Assembly (NCBI RefSeq): GCF_051622035.1
Contig: NC_135358.1
Span: 9,527,001 to 9,591,000 of the forward strand
Reading direction: 5' to 3'
DNA: 64,000 nt
From: Arctopsyche grandis
Lineage: Eukaryota > Arthropoda > Insecta > Trichoptera > Hydropsychidae
Part shown: piece after piece, positions 57,031-64,000 of the stretch
Position numbering within the stretch: the stretch's first letter is position 1
Layout of the letters: the number at the start of each line of letters is the position of its first letter
Notes under the pieces: generated by a model
The model's database searches: none
What the model was told of the DNA's origin: nothing
What the model saw: only the letters and a program-made list of their open reading frames with translations
Program-made: the position numbers and the translations under genes

Positions 57031-59441
57031 TCACTCCTTCATAAGCGAAAGTTGCAATAGCGTCATTACTGATATTGTTGACAAATCTGCTAATATGGCT
57101 TCAATATTTTGAGCAGTGCGAACTTGACATATGTTTTCACGGCGAAAAGAGATAATGGCGACGGCGAGTAAAGGCAGAGGCTCTAAAGAATCTCGCGCCA
57201 ACACAAGATCCCACAATAAAAGTAACTGTTCAGGTGGTAAATGACCACTGAATGCTCTCACCAACCATTTTAAAACTATGCGAATGCTGTAAAGAAAACG
57301 AAAAATAAATGGAAGCTGTCATTTATGATAGAAGTTTTTAATAAAAATGACTTACGGTTCAACATTTAAATTTCTGAAGTGTGACCATAAGTCAGGTTCA
57401 TAAGCTTGTAGTAATCTTTCGTACAGCAAACACAATGAAACTATTCCCTGAAATTAAATGTGAATGTTTTTTTGCTACCACTATAATGTGTCATATTTTT
57501 TAATATAATATATTAACCTGTGGGTGTGTTGATATTGTATGAAGACGATGCCAGTATCTGGTATAAAATGCACGGAAAGTGAAATACAATTTTATAGGAT
57601 CATCATACAAATAGCAGAATGGGGTAGCTAAAATTATAAATACAGTTAAAATTGCATTTAAATTGTATTATGATGTTTTATTTAATATTTCCCGATAACA
57701 TACCGTACATTGTAAATCCGTGAAATGGAATAACACCACTCGGTGGGAAATTAATGGTACAGTCAACTCCCAATTGTTTTCCTTTAATTGTAGTACTCAT
57801 TGGTGCTCCCAATACTGATTTTAATATACTTTGTACTTCAGAATCTCTCGAAAAGCACAGCATTACCTGATTCATAGAAACACATTATACATGCAGACAA
57901 TTAAATTTTAGCTTCAGAATTATTGATACATTTCAAAATAATTTCGCACCTGATATAATAAATCTTCAAAAACAAAGTATTGGTCATCATTAGAAGCTGT
58001 TAACTGAACATCTTTGAATATTAACTTATCTACCATCAAATCGTTTTGGAGAACAGAGTTCTTCAGTGTTTCATAGTAATTGATATTCTACGGTTTAATT
58101 AGTTTATGAATTAATATAAAAATTATTTTTTTTTAATATGAAAATGTCGTTTTTATATGTACTTGTTGTGTAACATTGGTGCCCAGTACTTGTGCCCACA
58201 ACTGAGCCCGTAAGCATTTTGGACAACCCTTTTTTAAATATTCTTTTGAAATGGGAGCATATTGTAGGGCTGCAACTTGAATTCCCAATGCCATATGTTC
58301 TGCTTCCAATGAAGAGAAGCCTGTCATTGTGCTGGCTAGATATGGATTCACACCCAACATTGGTTCACCTCGAGACAACTCGGGGTATTGAGCTCTCTGT
58401 AAAATATTTTATTATGTTAACAAGTCTTTTCATTTTATGATATATGTATGTAAATGAGGTATTAAAAAAAGTTGTTACGTAAAATATTTAACCTACCAAT
58501 TCATCTAATGTTTTAACTTTCAATGGTATGTGAGAAAATTCCCATTTAGGTTCCCCCCTTAAAATAAAAGGAAAACAAAAAACTTTAAATATTTAATTTA
58601 AAGCCAAGTGGAAATATAAGATTTGTCGTTTTTTCAATATAATTTATAGCTGCAACTAAAAGAGAACATAAATATTTTATACATACTCCAATCTCTCATA
58701 TCCCGGTCCCGATAGTGATAATAACACTTCCAAGAAGTCTTTAGATGCATAAACAGGTCTATATTTACTGAGGTCTAAAAATTAAAAATATAGTTAGGTA
58801 AGAATATTCTATTGATATTAATATTGAAGTTTTTTTTTTCTTTCGTATGATATACCCAAATCGTATGTGCTCAATTCATTCCATTTGTCAGTCATTTCTT
58901 CTTTATCAGCAGAAGATCGTAATTTCCCTAAAGGGATACCCAAATCGGCACACATTGAATTGAGAGATTTGTGTATTCTTTTTTCCCACAGCATGTTGGC
59001 TTTTTTCAAATAAGAAAAACGATCCCCCTACAACGTTAAAACAAAGATTATTTAATACCAATAGAATATTGGTTTAGTAAATAGTAGTACATAGTAAATA
59101 GTATGTAGTACAATAGAGCATAACCTTTTCAGATTTTTGCTTAGAACTCATCCACTGAAAAACAGTGTTTCTGAGTTCTGTTTCCAATCCTCTTTCCTTC
59201 ATTGAAGATTGCACAGTTTCTTTAAATTCATTTTTACTGACACTAGAAGATGCCACCAATTCCTATAGATAATTTTTTCACATTATAATGGGTCTCTAAA
59301 TTTCTTTCCAAAGACTCGCGGTTGAAAATAAATACATACCTGTATTTTGTTAAAAAATGGCTTATACATTGGCATGTGCAATATTTCTTCAGCCAGTTTT
59401 AAAGCATTTTGATGGATGTTTTTCTCGTTGATTTCATCCAT
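57031..59441 (-). CDS. TBC1D19: TBC1 domain family member 19, complete
   Basis: Eleven coding exons on the minus strand give 517 residues (human about 526): 59340-59441, 59125-59262, 58856-59027, 58687-58774, 58497-58557, 58163-58396, 57950-58087, 57704-57866, 57518-57627, 57356-57447, 57031-57286. Matches to the human protein run throughout: WEKRIHKSLNSMCADLGIPL, YRPVYASKDFLEVLL, LRAQLWAQVLG, LIFKDVQLTASNDDQYFVFE, NGVIPFHGF-like PSGVIPFHGFTMY, SGIVSLCLL-like GIVSLCLLYERLLQ, RAFSGHLPPEQLLLLWD. The TBC (RabGAP) fold spans about 240-500. In the position of the usual IxxDxxR arginine-finger motif it has VDKLIFKDV, without the arginine, as in human TBC1D19, so ordinary dual-finger GAP catalysis is doubtful. 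The Rab partner is unknown. The exon boundary at 57356 may be off by one base. Confidence 0.94.
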
Positions 59442-60620
59442 TGTGATTAAGCTTTAGTAGACATTTTCTATCACAATAACTACATTACCATGGAAACAAA
59501 ATATTATGTAATATCATGAACTGTAAATAATGAATTGCTATGTGAAAATCGAGCTTAAAAATCAGATTAAATTAAGATTAAAAAAAGTGCAAATTTATTT
59601 TTGTAAATGAGAAGAATAAAATTATAGTGCATATATTATACTAAGAAAATATCTTTACATATTCTTATTAAAAGGCGTTATTAATTTTAAAGCCATAAAC
59701 TAACGATATTTTATCATTAATATTGAATATTGATTTGATGCTTGTGTAAGCTGACCATTCATACTGATTTTATTAATACAGTAGTACTTTTTTTTTGGGT
59801 ATCTGTTGTGGTAAGTCGTGTAATAAAACCGGTGCGCTTTCTTTATTGATAGTATCTAATAAAAATTATGTCTCCTACAAAAATATTTGTAAATTGATCG
59901 AATGTTGTTTCCGTTTACCAGGAACAAATGCACCTGCCTAAGGACTTTTTTCTTCGATGATCAATATGTGGTCCAGTGATAAAGCGCAATTGAATATTCA
60001 AACTTAAAAATATTTGTTTATCACTAAGTATAATTTTGACTAATCTTGTATACAATTTTATAAGAGCATTCAACAAAATTAATTAATTTTTTAGTTTTTA
60101 ATAACACCGAGCAACACAAAATAACGCTAAGTTACCAGAGCGGAGACCGATCGATGTTTACTAAGTTTGACTCACTTAACTCGAATATGATAATGATTTT
60201 TGTTGGCTTGCTTTCATTTGCGTGAGATGAGCTTTTAAAATAATGCGCAATTTTCCCAGCTATTTGGATTTTGCAGTCTATAACTCAAAATCTAGTATTG
60301 CTGTTCTAAAAGTGAGCATTGGAATCAATAGACAGATGTTTTTCCTATTGATTTTGATTTTTTTTATTGTTTAAAACACTTATGATTAGCTATCCAGCAA
60401 ATTTTAAGTCAAAAATAAATTTAATTTTTACATTTTTTTTTCTCGTGCTATTATAAGTTTGATTGGCCAGTATTTTATGTCACGTTAAAAGTCTGGTTTT
60501 CTATCTCAATATATTCATTTGATCTAAACGTACTAATTCAAACGGCAAATGATTTTAAACTGAGTTACAGAATGTTGTCGTTGATGCCGTGCACGTGCAT
60601 TTGTGACGCGTGAGTGAAGT
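59442..60620. other. TBC1D19 upstream / intergenic, no gene seen
   Basis: Unlike the other genes, the TBC1D19 start codon is not in an evident CpG-rich island. AT-rich DNA with no supported feature. Confidence 0.4.
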
Positions 60621-60624
60621 TTTT

Positions 60625-61150
60625 AGGGTTCGGTGATTATTAAAATCTCGATATCGCAACATTTGACACTTAAAAACTTCATCAATCGAAAGCTATCCAC
60701 GCGAAATATTGTATATTCCGTATTCGCGATTTTTATGGCAACGATTGTCGTGCGCGCGATCGCATTTGCGCAGTAATCTAATCGTTTTCCGTTTTTAGAA
60801 ACATTAACATATTTGGAAAAAATGTCCTGGTTTTGAATTTGTAAAAAACTTTTAAAAAATAGTCATTTTATGTTTGCATCGGTTGTTTCTTTGGCCTGGC
60901 TAACTTTATATACTTAAATTATTTCTACCTAGCTACACTAGGATTAGATAAACAACTTTTCCTCAACGAAAATTGCGAAGACATAAAGAATAATCGGTAA
61001 TTGGATTATTACGCACATTGCGATCTCCCAAAAGACCATTTTTGCCACGAAAATCACGCATACGGAATACTTGATACTCGAGTTCTCGTTAGTATGATAG
61101 CTATCTTTAGTATGATGGACTTTTCGGCTGCCCATTTCCCACGCTCAACC
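60625..61150. mobile_element. Degraded element related to the MITE at 34905-35095
   Basis: 60628-60700 reads GGGTTCGGTGATTATTAAAA then TCTCGATATCGC ... AAACTTCATCAATCG, and 61000-61100 reads ATTATTACGCACATTGCGAT ... ACTCGAGTTCTCGTTAGTA. Both segments match opposite arms of the MITE at 34905-35095. The middle (60720-60990) is unrelated. It may be a longer relative or an interrupted copy. Confidence 0.4.
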
Positions 61151-61405
61151 ATTGACGTCATCTCGAATCAAGAAAGTTCCACCCTAACAAATCAAGCGGA
61201 ATGACGCGAAGTCGAAGACCACCTGCATCATTAAAGTACAGTTGTACATCAAACGGCCACATTGTAACCCATTGGAACAAAGGGTAATAAAAACTAAATC
61301 AAGTGGAACGACGCCACATATTTGAGAACGTTCTACCCTACCAAATCAAACGGAACGAACCGCATTCCTTGCACACGAGCCGCATACAGCGGACCCAGTT
61401 GGACC

Positions 61406-61570
61406 CAGTGCCGGTTTTAGGGGGGGGGGGGGGGGGCTGGGTCGGGCGGCACCCGAGGGCGCCAAATAAGATAGGGCGCCGCATGATGCGCCAAAGGCCC
61501 TTTAAAATTTAAAATTAGAGCGCCAAAAGCCATATAAAATATTCAATTAGAGCGCCAAAGGCGAAAGTTT
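61406..61570 (+). mobile_element. hAT-like terminal segment with long G tract
   Basis: CAGTGCCGGTTTTAG is followed by about 18 G, then GGTCGGGCGGCACCCGAGGGC and three spaced GCGCCAAA units. The start fits hAT CAGTG termini. The opposite end was not located. Confidence 0.4.
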
Positions 61571-61647
61571 TTTCTAAATGTGTTTAGAAAAATTGCCAGC
61601 AACCATCATGCTACACTAAAAACCAGTCAGCTAGAAGCAGCCTCACT

Positions 61648-61783
61648 GACTACGTCCACACTACCGATATTCTCGAATTTTCCATAACCAGTTCCCATAT
61701 TGCAACCTGTGGTTGCTATTTAAGAACTGGTTATGGAAAAATTCGCAAATATCGGGTGTAGATATCGGTAGTGTGGACGTAGC
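61648..61783. mobile_element. Palindromic MITE with CTACGTCCACACTACCGATA ends
   Basis: The left arm GACTACGTCCACACTACCGA, continuing to CCATAACCAGTTC, pairs with the right arm, inverted GCTACGTCCACACTACCGAT. CACT flanks both sides (61644-61647, 61784-61787). No ORF. Confidence 0.6.
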
Positions 61784-62132
61784 CACTCAACCTGCAACAA
61801 CCAACATGGAAGAACCGCTCCAAAACACAGCCGAATCCAGCCACTTCGAGAGCTTCCAGAACATACCCGCTTCATCAACATAATCTTTTATACACTTGTA
61901 TACTCAAAGCTATATAATAAAAACAATTTATTCCAACAAAACCATTACTAACAAACTAACCAGTGGATTCTATGACAGAATCACTAATAACCATACTAAC
62001 ACACTTGTGAAGAGTCTCGGTGATTACAACAAAATTTCTATACCCTTTAGGTATAAACACAGCTTACCTAAACACAATCTGCTTTAGGTCATCGACTTTA
62101 GTGATTCTTTAATTAATATGATGTATTAGATG

Positions 62133-62358
62133 CAGTGGCGACTCGTGAGATTTCATAGTGGGAGGTCTGCAGAGATTATTCAGGCTGTAGTAGCTCGTAA
62201 ACCAAACCGGTGATCGAATGAAAACAAAAATAGCTTGAATATGTACTATACTGGAAGGTCTGCAGCCCCGCAGCCCATGTGGATGACAAAAATAGCATGC
62301 ATTTGTACTGTACTGGAAGGACTGCAGCCCCGCAGCCCATACGGATGAGCCGCCACTG
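62133..62358. mobile_element. hAT MITE with CAGTGGCG ends
   Basis: Ends CAGTGGCGACTCGTGAG and inverted CAGTGGCGGCTCATCCG. Flanks ATTAGATG (62125-62132) and ATTAAATG (62359-62366) match at 7 of 8, a hAT-type duplication. The interior has tandem units of about 60-70 bp containing CTGGAAGG(T/A)CTGCAGCCCC. Confidence 0.75.
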
Positions 62359-62477
62359 ATTAAATGTATTATGAGCATTTATAAGGATTGTAAATAGGTT
62401 TTTGAGCTCTTTTTCCTATTACGCTGTAGATTAACATTAGAATAATATAATACTATGATTACTAACCAAATTAAATT

Positions 62478-62953
62478 TATAGGAGGGTTGAAGGTTTTGG
62501 ACCGTTTCCCAGCCTATGGAAATTCAGTTGAATTTTGAAGAGGATCTTTATTACTCGATTAATACAGGTGTATTTGTATGTACAGCGAAGTAGGTAAAGG
62601 ATTCACTGGAACGAGCTAGATCGAGTTCCTGAAGCTCACTGGCATCTGGGGACGATGCACTGGTTTATAAAGGTGTTGCTTGAGCAACGCGTAGCTGGGC
62701 TGGTGAGATCACGTTCTGGAAGATTCCGACGGTTTCGATGTTTGATGCGTAGTTGCGTAGCTCCTTGGGATTTCCCGTGTACTCGTGATTGCGTATCTGG
62801 AGCGAGTCGAATCGCCTCTATGGGTAAGCTGGACGAAGTATTTCGGCCACGGCTAACTTTCGTGTACGAGAAGAGGACACGATGATGTCATTTGTACAGA
62901 TTATGTTCGATGAGGGAAATAGGTGATATCACAAGTCGTGCTATATCTCTACA
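62478..62953 (-). mobile_element. Solo LTR, TGTAGA family, copy 2 (476 bp)
   Basis: On the minus strand it runs TGTAGAGATATAGCACGACT to AACCCTCCTATA, with TTTATAAACCAGTGCATCG and AATAAAGATCCTCTTC. AATT duplicates lie at 62474-62477 and 62954-62957. It lacks the MITE found in copy 1 and about 25 bp near its 5' end. Confidence 0.75.
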
Positions 62954-63239
62954 AATTAAATTGTAAAATAGAAAATGATCAGTAGATCAGTAGCTATTAA
63001 AATAGATATAAGATGTATTGTGAACATATGTAATTTCGTAATAATAAAAATCATTTAAAAATCAAAATCAATTCCAACAAAACACAACCTTGTTTTGTTA
63101 GGCCGGGATACGGTCAACATCCCCTACCCCCGCCTACACGGTAAATTTGTCAAATCGTTAATCATTAAAAATGACACAAATATAGCGTGCACTGGCGAGC
63201 ATGTGAAGCACGTGTAGGATAAGGCTGTATAAGAGGCGA

Positions 63240-63339
63240 GCTTAGGCCACCCGACGTACGTCATATGTCAGTGTGCGAGTGGGGCGCGGAGGGGTTGGTG
63301 GGTCGCTTGGTTGCTGGCCGCGGAGTGTAGAGTCTTCCG
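63240..63339 (+). promoter_or_regulatory. SPTY2D1 promoter / 5' UTR
   Basis: A short GC-rich, CpG-rich stretch immediately upstream of the start codon (gtggggcgcggaggggttgg). No TATA box. Confidence 0.4.
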
Positions 63340-64000
63340 ATGGATTTCGGTTCCGTTCTGCAGGCGGCAGCGTCGCGCCAAGGCGTCGCTGCTCGTCCTG
63401 AGGTGAGTCAATTTCACTTTCACCCTTTCTTCGATTGACACTGACCGCATTCACATGTCATAAACATGCCCTATATTATTTTACCTGTTACTTTTCGAGC
63501 ACTCTTTCCATATACTTCACATCTACTTCGAAAAGGTTTTCGCATGTGCACCGAATTTGCTAAAATTTTCCATATTTCGCACCATACTGACATTTACTTG
63601 TATGGTGTCGAAATATAAACATTTTATCTGCATTAAATATTCAAGCTAGTTTTTCTTTACATATTTAAATTACCACTTCTATAAATAACTATTCAATTTT
63701 GAATAATGCTAGTATTCCATATGCGCATATCTTTCTGACTTACCATATTGTAAATCAACTAACGTATGGTATACACCATACGTTAGTTGATTTACATATA
63801 TCTATACACGTGATTTACATATAGGTATCATGTATCTATACATGTTTATAATATGCTTCTGTTTATCTATTTCAATTTCAGAGTAACTTTTACAAAACTA
63901 AATTTGAGCCGCCCAAAAAAGAAAATAAATCGAAAACATTATCTTCAAATATACAAAAATTTCTTGCCAAAAAAGAAGAAGAGGAACGTCAAAAGTCGAA
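63340..64000 (+). CDS. SPTY2D1: SPT2 homologue (histone chaperone), 5' part
   Basis: Coding exons are 63340-63402 and 63882 to the window edge. The first encodes MDFGSVLQAAASRQGVAARP plus E. The second starts SNFYKTKFEPPKKENKSK and reaches IQKFLAKKEEEERQKSK. The start MDF, the GQGV-like block, the PPKK motif and the charged 'FL.KKEEEE' helix match the N-terminus of animal SPTY2D1 (human MDFREILMIASKGQGVNN), a chromatin protein that binds H3-H4 during transcription. The donor (GAG then GTGAGT) and acceptor (ttcaatttcag) are clean and in phase 0. The C-terminal SPT2 domain lies outside the window. Confidence 0.85.
63750..63795. repeat. Perfect 21-bp hairpin in SPTY2D1 intron 1
   Basis: The arm GTAAATCAACTAACGTATGGT and its exact complement are separated by 4 bases. 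Confidence 0.95.

Noticed and set aside
1-64000. tRNA, rRNA, CRISPR arrays or prokaryotic systems
   Set aside because: Scanning by eye showed no cloverleaf with A/B boxes, no rRNA blocks and no regularly spaced repeats. A tRNAscan or Infernal run would be needed to exclude small RNAs fully.

Overview
The window is nuclear DNA from an insect. It is AT-rich, has introns of 50 bp to several kb, shows GT-AG splice sites throughout, and carries insect-type repeats: RTE/jockey-like LINE ends, small LTR elements, hAT, Harbinger and Tigger-like DNA transposons, and Helitrons. It encodes a DENND5-type protein. The order and species cannot be fixed from sequence alone. The genes were called by assembling spliced reading frames and matching the proteins to families recalled from knowledge. 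No database search was run.

Layout from left to right. First coding exon of CBP/p300 (nej), minus strand, running off the left edge, with a CpG-rich promoter. A repeat-rich spacer (1.4-9.7 kb) with a small LTR retroelement (TRIM-like). PGRMC, a membrane cytochrome-b5-like haem protein, minus, 3 exons, complete. DENND5, a Rab regulator with DENN, RUN, PLAT and RUN domains, plus, 23 coding exons, complete. A Tigger-like transposon lies 54 bp after its stop. A PRR12/QSER1-like DUF4211 protein, plus, 9 coding exons, with a possible short isoform. Caprin, minus, 4 coding exons, complete. eIF2B epsilon (EIF2B5), plus, 10 exons, complete. TBC1D19, minus, 11 exons, complete. The first two coding exons of the SPT2 histone chaperone (SPTY2D1), plus, running off the right edge.

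Arrangement. PGRMC/DENND5, Caprin/EIF2B5 and TBC1D19/SPTY2D1 are head to head. The DUF4211 gene/Caprin and EIF2B5/TBC1D19 are tail to tail. All are housekeeping-type genes: transcription and chromatin (CBP, DUF4211 protein, SPT2), translation and stress granules (eIF2B epsilon, Caprin), membrane traffic (DENND5, TBC1D19), haem and sterol biology (PGRMC). Their neighbourhood does not suggest one shared pathway. Most 5' ends sit in short GC-rich, CpG-rich islands in otherwise AT-rich DNA, and two of these islands contain YY1-like ATGGCGGC sites.

The spacers and introns hold most of the novelty. I found a TRIM-like element with 162-bp repeats about 99% identical, two copies of a palindromic foldback MITE built from GGTCAC units, a Harbinger-like MITE whose empty site is preserved in a related LTR 9 kb away, two small LTR families, several hAT-like MITEs with visible 8-bp duplications, and two kinds of short Helitron. 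I saw no prokaryotic-type system, CRISPR array, rRNA or convincing tRNA.
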